Shown in pieces: positions 55,653 to 63,103 of a stretch of 64,000 nucleotides of DNA. Position 1 is the first letter of the stretch. Each line of letters opens with the position of its first letter. A program made the position numbers and the translations under genes. This stretch comes from an uncultured Ellagibacter sp. (lineage in GTDB: Bacteria; Actinomycetota; Coriobacteriia; Coriobacteriales; Eggerthellaceae): NCBI RefSeq assembly GCF_934636505.1, contig NZ_CAKUAL010000002.1, positions 1-64,000 on the forward strand, in the 5' to 3' direction. The notes beneath the pieces were generated by a model. The model did not search any database, was not told the DNA's origin, and was given only the letters and a program-made list of their open reading frames with translations.

Positions 55653-56480
55653 ATGAAAATGAAGAAGCTGGGCGTGGTGCTCGCCGCTGGCGTGCTCGCC
55701 GCTTCGCTTGCCTTGTTCGGATGCTCCTCGAACAGCACCGCGGGCAACGACACCAAGAAGGACGATTCCGCCAAGGCCGACACGAGCTACACGCTTGTCA
55801 AGGATGGCACGCTCACGATGGGCACCTCCGCCGACTATCCTCCGTTCGAGAACCTCGAGAACGGTGAGGCTGTCGGCTTCGATGTCGATTTGTGCAAGGC
55901 TGTCGCCGACGAGCTCGGCCTCAAGTTCGAAGTCGTCAACAACCAGTTTGACACGCTGCTCACCGGCCTTGCCGCTGGCGGTAAGTTCGATGTCGTGCTT
56001 GCTGGCATGACCGTCGAGCCCGAGCGTGCGGAACTCGCCGACTTCACCGACACCTACTACGTCGATGACCAGGCCGTTGCCGTTATGAAGGACGGCGCTA
56101 TCACCAAGGACAACGCCAAGGAAGAGCTGAACAAGGCCGGCGTCATCATCGCCGTGCAGTCCGGCACCACCGGCGAGACCTACTGCCGCGAGAACTTCCC
56201 GAACGCGACCATCCAGCCCTATGGCAACTCCACCGATAGCTTCGCCGCTATGCAGGCTGGCCAGGCGACCGCCGTGTGCACCAACGCCGCCGTCGTGAAG
56301 AAGATGCTCTCCGAGGCCTACAGCGACGCTCAGGTCGTCCTCGAGGTTGCGACCGGCGAAGAGTACGCCGTTGCCGTGAACAAGGACAACCCGGAGCTCA
56401 CCAAGGCCATCAACGAGGCCATCAAGAAGCTCCAGGACGATGGCACCGTCGAGAAGCTCGCTGCCAAGTGGCTCGGGTAA
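55653..56480 (+). CDS. Amino acid ABC transporter, substrate-binding lipoprotein (second system)
   Basis: A 275-residue lipoprotein with lipobox LFGC (Cys24), an Asn/Lys/Asp linker, and a type 3 periplasmic-binding fold (LTMGTSADYPPFENL, then GFDVDLCKAVADEL, VLAGMTVEPERAE). The paralogue at 3486 has the same layout. The ATG follows aaggggaagga. It has its own strong terminator, and its probable permease and ATPase genes (59539, 61018) lie 3 kb downstream behind an accessory patch. A tatagt at 55601-55606, with ttcgac 18 bp before it, is a candidate promoter. Confidence 0.92.
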   Translation: MKMKKLGVVLAAGVLAASLALFGCSSNSTAGNDTKKDDSAKADTSYTLVKDGTLTMGTSADYPPFENLENGEAVGFDVDLCKAVADELGLKFEVVNNQFDTLLTGLAAGGKFDVVLAGMTVEPERAELADFTDTYYVDDQAVAVMKDGAITKDNAKEELNKAGVIIAVQSGTTGETYCRENFPNATIQPYGNSTDSFAAMQAGQATAVCTNAAVVKKMLSEAYSDAQVVLEVATGEEYAVAVNKDNPELTKAINEAIKKLQDDGTVEKLAAKWLG

Positions 56481-56552
56481 ACGCCCTGCCGCACGCTGAG
56501 CGCCCGTAACGGGCGAGAGCTCGCGTGCCGATAGCGTTCAACCGCCATTGAC

Positions 56553-56620
56553 GCCCTATCCTGTCCGAGAGCGGCTCGCCGAGAAGCGAGCAAGCTCGAA
56601 GACGGGATAGGGCTTTTCTT
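56553..56620 (+). terminator. Long terminator after the second binding-protein gene
   Basis: A 13-pair stem gccctatcctgtc / gacgggatagggc with inner secondary hairpins and then ttttctttt. Confidence 0.88.
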
Positions 56621-56659
56621 TTCTGGGGTCTCCCGTCGGCACTGGCACGTAGCACGAGA

Positions 56660-56688
56660 TTGCCAAATCCAGCAAGGGCGTATAAAAT
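56660..56688 (+). promoter_or_regulatory. Probable promoter of the Abi-like gene
   Basis: The boxes ttgcca (56660-56665) and taaaat (56683-56688) have a 17-bp spacer. A hairpin ggcccgg / ccgggcc (56700-56734) lies in the leader. Confidence 0.5.
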
Positions 56689-56760
56689 ACGCATCGATGG
56701 GCCCGGGATGACCGCTGATTCAAGTCACCGGGCCTAAATTGTATTTACAGGAGAAACCTT

Positions 56761-57501
56761 ATGGCAGACGCATGCGAGCACCCCGAAACCGAAATGCGGC
56801 GCGAGTGGGCCGAGCGCTGGCTCTCGCCTTCAAGGCTATCCTCTTACCTCGACCTTTGCGGCGGCGACGTCGACCGCGCGCTCGACTTACACGAATGGAA
56901 CCTCATGCTCGGGCGCGCCCTCATGGGCGACATTGCACACTTTGAGCTCGCACTGCGCAATGCTTACGATAGAATCCTCACCGAGCGCTTCGAAGGCGAC
57001 GAGCACTGGCTCTTCGACGCGAGATCACCCGTGACGCGCCCCATCATGCGAATGAGCAAGGCGAAAAAGCAGCGCGATGTGAACATGGTGAACCGCCGAG
57101 CCATCGACGACGCCCGCGGGCGGGCGCACGACCCGGCAAACCCCAATCAGGTGATCGCGGGCCTTATGCTCGGCTTCTGGGCGCACATGACCGACCGTAG
57201 CCGCGAGCGAGACCTTTGGATCCCGTATCTGCACGCCGCATGGCCTGCCGGAACCGACAGGGCGAAGCTCAACCTGCAACTCGAAGCAATCAACAAGTTG
57301 CGCAACCGCGTCGCGCACAGCGAGCGCCTATTCAATCCGGGACCCGACGGGTGTTCGCCCGCAAGGGTCGACGCAGAGATGCTCGCTTTGTTCCGCGCTT
57401 TATCGCCGCAAGCTTACGAAGGTCTTTACGGCAATGAGAACACGACGACGGTCGAGAGGTTTCTCGATGACCACCCGTCGCCGATAGATGTGAGGCTGTA
57501 G
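56761..57501 (+). CDS. Abi-like protein with HEPN-type R-x4-H motif
   Basis: A 246-residue helical protein. The start has WLSPSRLSSYLDLCGGD and DRALDLHEWN, then AHFELALRNAYDRIL, a pattern shared with the Abi_2/AbiD family of phage abortive-infection proteins. Near the C-terminus LRNRVAHSE holds R181-x4-H186, the RNase motif of HEPN domains. No toxin-antitoxin partner is adjacent. It may cut RNA on phage attack, but this is inference. The site caggagaa precedes the ATG. Confidence 0.75.
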   Translation: MADACEHPETEMRREWAERWLSPSRLSSYLDLCGGDVDRALDLHEWNLMLGRALMGDIAHFELALRNAYDRILTERFEGDEHWLFDARSPVTRPIMRMSKAKKQRDVNMVNRRAIDDARGRAHDPANPNQVIAGLMLGFWAHMTDRSRERDLWIPYLHAAWPAGTDRAKLNLQLEAINKLRNRVAHSERLFNPGPDGCSPARVDAEMLALFRALSPQAYEGLYGNENTTTVERFLDDHPSPIDVRL

Positions 57502-57745
57502 CGGATCCGCCTGCCGAGTCCGCGCGTCCCCGAATCACCCCTTTTCAAGCCACCCGCTACGAACCCCGGCGGAAACCTGGGAATGATTAAAGGTGCGACC
57601 TGCGGTTTCGCGAGCCATTTGAGTCATTCCCAAAATCGCGAATCAAGGGCCTGATTCGCCCAAATTGCGCACGAATCAACCCCTCGGCGGTATGGTGCGA
57701 CGCACATCGGTAGTACTCGGACTGAATTAGTCGCTGAGTGGGAAT
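57502..57745. other. Spacer between the Abi-like and GyrI-like genes
   Basis: No gene seen. It contains a 9-bp inverted repeat tgggaatga / tcattccca (57578-57632) around a 37-base spacer. Confidence 0.45.
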
Positions 57746-57774
57746 AGAACAGACGTTCGGTTCTATGGTATAAT
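57746..57774 (+). promoter_or_regulatory. LexA-like operator and extended -10 promoter
   Basis: The stretch agaacagacgttcg (57746-57759) contains gaac-N4-gttc and fits the Gram-positive SOS box CGAACRNRYGTTYC at 12 of 14 positions. It overlaps the -35 region of tataat (57769-57774), which is preceded by tgg (extended -10). The spacing suits LexA repression. Confidence 0.6.
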
Positions 57775-57868
57775 GCGTGTCGGTGGGCGCGATTTCTTCC
57801 GAAGCCGTGCCCACCGCTATATACGGACAAATATCGGCGGGAACCCAAGCTCTGGGAGGGCGGTTGCT

Positions 57869-58504
57869 ATGGCATATGATTTCAAGAAGGAATTCAAGGA
57901 GCTCTACAAGCCGTCGGGCAAGCCGAGCATCGTGACCGTTCCGCCCATGAGCTACATCGCCGTGCGCGGCAAGGGCGACCCCAATATCGAAGGCGGCGAG
58001 TATCAGGGCGCCATGCCGCTGCTCTACGGCGTGGCCTACACAATCAAGATGTCGAAGAAGGGCCCGCGCGAAATGAAAGGCTATTTCGACTTCGTGGTGC
58101 CCCCACTCGAAGGCTTCTGGTGGCAGGTTCGATCCAATGGTGAGATCGAACCTGCGCGGAAGGACGACTTCAGCTTCATCTCCTGCATCCGTCTGCCCGA
58201 TTTCGTCACTCGCGACGATTTCGACTGGGCTGTTTCGGAAGCTGCCGCCAAAAAGAAGCTGGACTTCTCGGCGGTCGAGATGCTGAGGGTCGACGAGGGC
58301 CTGTGCGTTCAATGCATACACGCCGGGCCTTACGACGACGAGCCAGCGACCATAGACGCCATGCACGTATTCGCTGCCGAGCTGGGTTACGCGCCCGACT
58401 TCTCCGAAGCCCGCCTGCATCATGAAATCTACCTCTCCGACCCGCGCAGGTGCGCGCCGGAGAAGCTCAAAACCGTGATTCGCCATCCTATTAAGCCGAT
58501 CTAG
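57869..58504 (+). CDS. GyrI-like small-molecule-binding protein
   Basis: A 211-residue protein of the GyrI-like superfamily (PF06445 type). The start is MAYDFKKEFKELYKPSGKPS, with the substrate-binding strand TVPPMSYIAVRGKGDPN near 25-40 and EMLRVDEGLCVQCIHAGPYD in the second half. The superfamily binds small hydrophobic or cationic ligands; in Escherichia coli GyrI/SbmC inhibits gyrase and is SOS-induced. No DNA-binding domain is attached. ATG at 57869 follows gggagggcgg. Confidence 0.85.
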   Translation: MAYDFKKEFKELYKPSGKPSIVTVPPMSYIAVRGKGDPNIEGGEYQGAMPLLYGVAYTIKMSKKGPREMKGYFDFVVPPLEGFWWQVRSNGEIEPARKDDFSFISCIRLPDFVTRDDFDWAVSEAAAKKKLDFSAVEMLRVDEGLCVQCIHAGPYDDEPATIDAMHVFAAELGYAPDFSEARLHHEIYLSDPRRCAPEKLKTVIRHPIKPI

Positions 58505-58659
58505 CGAAACGAAGCGCCGCAGCGCGCTCCATGCTCCGCTTTTGCGGCTTCGCATTTTCCGGTCGGCGAGAATCGCGTAAGCTGCCGCACCTTCCGACAG
58601 AAACGCAAGCATTCTGGCTGATGTCTTTCGAGATTGGCTCTTGGCTCCTTTTGCGTCGT

Positions 58660-58675
58660 GGAGTTATTGTACTCC
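58660..58675. promoter_or_regulatory. Small inverted repeat before the ATPase remnant
   Basis: The dyad ggagt-tattgt-actcc lies in an AT-rich patch (58655-58715) before the remnant at 58713. Confidence 0.35.
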
Positions 58676-58712
58676 CAAAAGTGAAATTGAATTTGAGTTT
58701 TAGGAGCATTTC

Positions 58713-58865
58713 TTGAAGGGCAACAAATTGAAAAGTCGCGACAGATACCTCGAGGAGGCGATGCTCTTTCGCGACATCGATCTCATCAAAGTGATCACGG
58801 GCGTGCGCAGGTGCGGCAAGTCGAGCCTCCTTGGTCTTATCAAAATGGCCATCGAGTGGGAATAA
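58713..58865 (+). pseudogene. Truncated P-loop ATPase remnant
   Basis: A TTG preceded by aggag opens a 50-codon frame, KGNKLKSRDRYLEEAMLF followed by IDLIKVITGVRRCGKSSLL, stopping at TAA 58863-58865. The GVRRCGKSS P-loop and preceding helix match the start of the AAA_14/DUF4143-type ATPases, which are about 400 residues long. Everything after the P-loop is gone, so this is a decayed gene. Confidence 0.65.
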
Positions 58866-58993
58866 TCCTGCCACGTTTTTGCCGGACATAGTCGTCCGTG
58901 GCGTATCGTAGCGTTCCGGGCACCTCAACTTTTGGGATTGGTTCCGAGACGCAATCGACGAACTGCTCGATCAATCGAAAGAAGAGGAGTCTT

Positions 58994-59259
58994 ATGGCGC
59001 CTAGGGAAATTCACGTTGCCGATAGCAAGTTCCTTGCGCTTATTCTTCGGCGCAAGCCCGAGGAAATCAGAATTTCTTTGGACGAGCACGGCTGGGCGGA
59101 TGTTGACGAGTTGGGGCGCGGCATGGAAAGCCCATGGTCTACCTCGTTGACTCTGCCGCGATGATCGCACAGGGGCATCTCTTCTTCTTGTCTCAAAATG
59201 ACGTTTGGTTGACGAAAAGCGCGTCCGTAGAATATCTTTCGGTGACTCAACAGGAGTAG
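58994..59259 (+). pseudogene. kptA: RNA 2'-phosphotransferase (KptA/Tpt1) with an internal deletion
   Basis: From ATG 58994 (site gaagaggag) the frame encodes SKFLALILRRKPEEIRISLD followed by HGWADVDEL, the N-terminus of KptA. After about residue 42 it runs, in another frame, into HGKPMVYLVDSAAMIAQGHL and VWLTKSASVEYL, the C-terminus of the same family, ending at TAG 59257. The central part of the roughly 180-residue enzyme is missing. KptA removes the 2'-phosphate left at RNA splice junctions using NAD. This copy cannot be functional. Confidence 0.75.
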
Positions 59260-59538
59260 CACCGTCAAGCCGAGCGACGGGGCGTGCGGGTCAGACGCAT
59301 AGGAGCTGCCAGGCAAGAAATCCCGCTGTGAGCAAGCCGCGAGCGCTCAAGGGCGTTTAAAGGGGCTCAGGGACAGGTTTTGTAATAGCCTTTGGAGTTA
59401 TCGGAAATACCAAAACGCAGGTTGTGGACGTGCTAGAATTGCATGGCCTTTATTATGTAATTAACCGCTAGGGCTATGAACTGGATGAGGCTCTCTTCGC
59501 GTTGGCGGAGAGGGCTTTTTAATCGTAGAGGAACGTAC
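59260..59538. other. Leader region before the fused permease
   Basis: No gene. A partial hairpin with a T-run lies at about 59492-59521 (ctctc...gagag, then cttttt). It may act as an attenuator just before the ribosome site of the permease. Confidence 0.4.
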
Positions 59539-61005
59539 ATGCACATGCAGAACCTGAAAGCGAATACCGTGCGCGCCGCGTTTTGCGCGCTGCTCGTCTC
59601 GTTCGCGCTCGTGTTCGCCGGTGCGGCGCAGGTTGCCGTCGCCCCGACGAACGCGTATGCGCTCGACACCGCCAAATGCACGGCGAAACCCAACGTCAGC
59701 GGCTCGTCAGACGTGCTCGGCGGCGTGGAGACGCGCATCACTTGGGAAGGCCAGGCCGACCCCGACGAGCAGATCGCGGGCGTCACCTTCACCTTACCCG
59801 AGGGCACAACCTGCGAGCCGGGCGACACGCGCGCAACGATGCTCACCGGCGACGACCTGATGACGCGCACGAATCTCGACGTCGACGCCGACTACAAGAA
59901 CGGCAAGCTCACCGTGAACTTCTCCGAGCCGGCACAGGCGGGCGGGTACTTTCGCGTGGAAATCTACAAGGTGAAGTTCTCCGAGATGGGCGGCGACATG
60001 CAGATTGCGGGCGCATACACGCTCGCGGACGGCGCCGAGGTCGCCATGGACACGCTGCCTGCGATCACGGTGAAGTCGCACTCGTTCTTCGAGTCGCTTT
60101 CCGACTCGCTCGCCCAGCAGGATTGGGTGAAGTCGTGGAACAGCGTGCTTTTCCTGAAGCTGTTCTTGAACCCGTCGGTGTTCGTGTCGAGCCTGCCGGT
60201 GGTGTTTTGGGGCTTTTTGATGGCAATCGGTATCGTGGCCTGCGCGTTCCCGCTTGCTATTCCGTTCGGCCTTCTGCTGTCGCTCATGCGCATGTCGAAG
60301 CTGCGCGTGCTGCGCGGCATCGCCACCGCCTACGTGAACGTGGTGCGCGGCACGCCGCTGTTCCTGCAGATCTACATCGCCTTCTTCGGCCTGCCGCTTG
60401 CTGGCATCCAGATTCCCACGTTCCCGCTCGGCGTGATCGTGCTCGCGATGAACTCGAGCGCGTATCTGTGTGAGATCTTCCGCGCGGGTATCCAGTCTAT
60501 TAGCAAGGGGCAGTTCGAGGCCGCCCGCTCGCTCGGCATGAACGGCGCGCAGACGATGCTCTATGTCATCATCCCGCAGACCGTGCGCCGCGTGATCCCC
60601 ACGATGACGAGCGAATTCATCCTGCTGTACAAGGACACGTCCATGCTCGCTGCCGTGGGCACGATGGAGATCGTCATGAACGCGAAGACGATCGTCGCAT
60701 CGACGGGTTCCATCACGCCGTATGTCGTGGCCGCGTGCTTCTACCTGATCATCACGTTGCCGCTTGCGAAGGTGGTAGGCAACCTTGAGTCGCGTCTGGC
60801 CAGCAACGACACGGGCAAGGGCGGCAAGAAGAAGCGCAAGAGCAAGAAACATGCGATCGGTACTGGCGATGCCGCGGGCGCGCTCGGCTCGGGCGCGGGC
60901 ACTGCTGCCGCCGAGGCGCGGGCGACGGGCGACGCTGTGGCCGCCAAACGGCCCGATGCGGTCGAGGGAACGGGCATCACGCCCGAGCAGATGTCGAGTC
61001 TGTAA
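59539..61005 (+). CDS. Amino acid ABC permease with an exported N-terminal domain
   Basis: A 488-residue fusion. A signal peptide (about residues 1-37, ending NAYALD) leads to an extracellular, beta-rich domain of about 140 residues (GVETRITWEGQADPD, then KLTVNFSEPAQAGGYFRVEI) with no known family. From about 210 comes a HisM/GlnP permease with RGTPLFLQIYIAFFG and the EAA loop QFEAARSLGMNGAQTMLYVI. A basic and then Ala/Gly-rich cytoplasmic tail (about 430-488) ends the protein. The added domain may dock the binding protein from 55653, or bind substrate. ATG at 59539 follows gtagagga. Confidence 0.87.
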   Translation: MHMQNLKANTVRAAFCALLVSFALVFAGAAQVAVAPTNAYALDTAKCTAKPNVSGSSDVLGGVETRITWEGQADPDEQIAGVTFTLPEGTTCEPGDTRATMLTGDDLMTRTNLDVDADYKNGKLTVNFSEPAQAGGYFRVEIYKVKFSEMGGDMQIAGAYTLADGAEVAMDTLPAITVKSHSFFESLSDSLAQQDWVKSWNSVLFLKLFLNPSVFVSSLPVVFWGFLMAIGIVACAFPLAIPFGLLLSLMRMSKLRVLRGIATAYVNVVRGTPLFLQIYIAFFGLPLAGIQIPTFPLGVIVLAMNSSAYLCEIFRAGIQSISKGQFEAARSLGMNGAQTMLYVIIPQTVRRVIPTMTSEFILLYKDTSMLAAVGTMEIVMNAKTIVASTGSITPYVVAACFYLIITLPLAKVVGNLESRLASNDTGKGGKKKRKSKKHAIGTGDAAGALGSGAGTAAAEARATGDAVAAKRPDAVEGTGITPEQMSSL

Positions 61006-61017
61006 GGGGTGTGCGCA

Positions 61018-61845
61018 ATGACTGAGACTATGAAGAACCTGACGAATGAAACTGCCGACGGCGCGGGCGAGGGTGTGGCGCGCGTGGCGGCCAACGGGCG
61101 GGCGGCGGACGACGGCAAGCCCATCATCCGCATCTGCGACCTGCACAAAAGCTACGATGACCTCGTGGTTCTGCGTGGCGTCGACTTGGAAGTGAAGCGC
61201 GGCGAAGTGGTGGTCATCTTAGGGCCTTCGGGTTCCGGCAAATCCACGCTCCTGCGCTGCGTGAACCTGCTTGAGCAGCCCACGAGTGGCCAGGTGTTCT
61301 TCGAGGACACCGAGATCACCGCCAAGGGCACCGACATCAACGCCGTGCGCGCGAAGGTCGGCATGGTGTTTCAGAGCTTCAACTTGTTCCCGCACCTCAC
61401 TGCCAAGGGCAACGTCATGCTCGCGCAGCAGAAGGTGCTCAAGCGCTCCAAGGAGGAAGCGGCGAAGATCGCGGTTGAGCAGCTCACGAAGGTGGGGCTT
61501 GCCGAGCGCGTCGACTACAAGCCGAGCCAGCTTTCCGGCGGTCAGCAGCAGCGCGTGGCCATTGCCCGTGCGCTTGCGATGGACCCGCACGTCATGCTGT
61601 TCGACGAGGCGACGAGCGCGCTCGACCCCGAGCTCGTGCGCGACGTCTTAGGCGTCATGAAGGAACTCGCGCGCGGCGGCATGACGATGATCGTGGTCAC
61701 GCACGAGATGGGATTCGCCCGCGATGTGGCCGACCGCGTCATCTTCATGGACGGCGGCGTTATTGTCGAGCAGGGCACGCCCGACGAGGTGTTCGATCAC
61801 CCGAAGAGCGACCGTACGAAGGATTTCCTGGGTCATATCCGCTAA
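61018..61845 (+). CDS. Amino acid ABC transporter, ATP-binding protein (second system)
   Basis: A 275-residue GlnQ-type ATPase with an unrelated acidic/Ala-rich N-terminal extension of about 30 residues. Walker A is GPSGSGKST, signature LSGGQQQR, Walker [13 protein letters not shown] (Ala instead of the usual Pro), and the switch His in VTHEM. ATG at 61018 is preferred over GTG at 61009 because taaggggtg is then correctly spaced. It starts 12 bases after the fused permease. Confidence 0.93.
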   Translation: MTETMKNLTNETADGAGEGVARVAANGRAADDGKPIIRICDLHKSYDDLVVLRGVDLEVKRGEVVVILGPSGSGKSTLLRCVNLLEQPTSGQVFFEDTEITAKGTDINAVRAKVGMVFQSFNLFPHLTAKGNVMLAQQKVLKRSKEEAAKIAVEQLTKVGLAERVDYKPSQLSGGQQQRVAIARALAMDPHVMLFDEATSALDPELVRDVLGVMKELARGGMTMIVVTHEMGFARDVADRVIFMDGGVIVEQGTPDEVFDHPKSDRTKDFLGHIR

Positions 61846-61851
61846 AGGTTG

Positions 61852-61898
61852 GAAAGCGGCGGCTTGGGCGACGAAAGTTCGCGCAGGCCGCCGCTTTC
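61852..61898 (+). terminator. Terminator of the second importer operon
   Basis: A 12-bp stem gaaagcggcggc / gccgccgctttc with a partly paired loop, followed by ttgtg. Confidence 0.75.
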
Positions 61899-62005
61899 TT
61901 GTGTGCGCTAAGGTGAGTATGCCAAGTTGAATGTGCCAAGGTGAAATTGCACATCTTGGGGGCAAGAACGACTTTGGGGGGAGCGCGTCGGAGAGGAAGA
62001 GCGAG

Positions 62006-62923
62006 ATGGAATCTGGGGCGGAGACAAGTCGGGCAGAAGCGGGGCGTGGTGCCCTTGCTGCGGTTGGATGTTATCTCCTCTGGGGCTTTTGCCCTCTCTT
62101 CTGGGCGTTGCTCGACAATGTGGGTTCCATCGAGATCATTGGGCAGCGTATCGTCTGGTCGCTCGTCCTCACCGTCATCGCGTGCAAATTCATCCTGAAA
62201 GTCGATTTCGTCGGGCTTTTACGAGACGCCCGCGCACGGCGATTCCTTATTCCCTCGGGGCTTCTCATCATGTTGAACTGGAGCCTCTACATCGTTGCTA
62301 TGGTGACGAACAATGTGGTCGAGGCATCGCTTGGCTATTACATCAATCCGCTTGTGTCGATTGTCCTGGGGCTCGTGGTGTTCCACGAGCGGCTGACTCC
62401 GCTGCAGGTCGCGGCAACGGTGCTGTCGGCAGCGGGCGTTATCTACTTCACAGTAAACTACGGCAGTTTTCCCTGGATAGCCCTGGTCCTCGCCTTCACG
62501 TTCGGCATATACGGAGCGGTGAAGAAGCGTGGCGGGTATCCAGCGGTTCCCTCCATCGCGGTCGAGGGAATCGTTGCGCTGCCTTTCGCGATCGTGGCTC
62601 TCGTTGTAGTGGCTATTGCTGGTCAAAGCGTGTTTTTCTCACCGGATATGTCGCTTGGGGCATGGCGGACGCGCATTCTTTTGGTGCTTACCGGTCCGAT
62701 CACCGCCGTTCCGCTCATCCTGTTTGCAACCGCAGCGAACAAGACCCCGCTCTCGCTTATCGGGTTCATCCAGTACATCAGCCCGACCCTCAGCCTTCTT
62801 TCGGGCGTGCTCGTGCTCGGTGAGCCGTTCACCAGCGCGCATGCGGTATGCTTCGCGTGCATCTGGACTGGCGCGGTCCTCGTTATCGCGGATGCGATAC
62901 GCAAGCAGGTTCGCCAGCGATAG
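62006..62923 (+). CDS. EamA-family transporter, RarD-like
   Basis: A 305-residue protein with ten hydrophobic segments in two repeats of five. WGFCPLFWALL near the start, EASLGYYINPLVSIVLG and FIQYISPTLSLLSGVLVLGE are typical of RarD. The natural substrate is not established. ATG at 62006 has gagaggaagag upstream. Confidence 0.9.
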   Translation: MESGAETSRAEAGRGALAAVGCYLLWGFCPLFWALLDNVGSIEIIGQRIVWSLVLTVIACKFILKVDFVGLLRDARARRFLIPSGLLIMLNWSLYIVAMVTNNVVEASLGYYINPLVSIVLGLVVFHERLTPLQVAATVLSAAGVIYFTVNYGSFPWIALVLAFTFGIYGAVKKRGGYPAVPSIAVEGIVALPFAIVALVVVAIAGQSVFFSPDMSLGAWRTRILLVLTGPITAVPLILFATAANKTPLSLIGFIQYISPTLSLLSGVLVLGEPFTSAHAVCFACIWTGAVLVIADAIRKQVRQR

Positions 62924-62993
62924 AAGGCGCGCAGACCACGAGCTTTGCTGGTGGGGTTCGCTGCAGTTCAAGTGCATGTACGTTAAGAGGGCG

Positions 62994-63034
62994 AAAAAGA
63001 AGGGCTCCCGTTCGTTGTTATGAACGGGAGCCCT
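62994..63034 (-). terminator. Terminator of the NRAMP gene
   Basis: A 13-bp stem agggctcccgttc / gaacgggagccct, with the T-run (tctttttc) on the minus-strand side, so it serves the NRAMP gene rather than rarD. Confidence 0.88.
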
Positions 63035-63103
63035 CAGTTGTAGTGCGACGGTGTGCGCCGAGAGCGGTTTCGCTTTGAGTGCGCTTCTCGCAGCCTTGCG
63101 ACC

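Noticed and set aside
57587..58612. 341-codon minus-strand frame over the GyrI-like gene and its promoter
   Set aside because: No ribosome site or motif; the plus strand has a clear promoter, ribosome site and family match.
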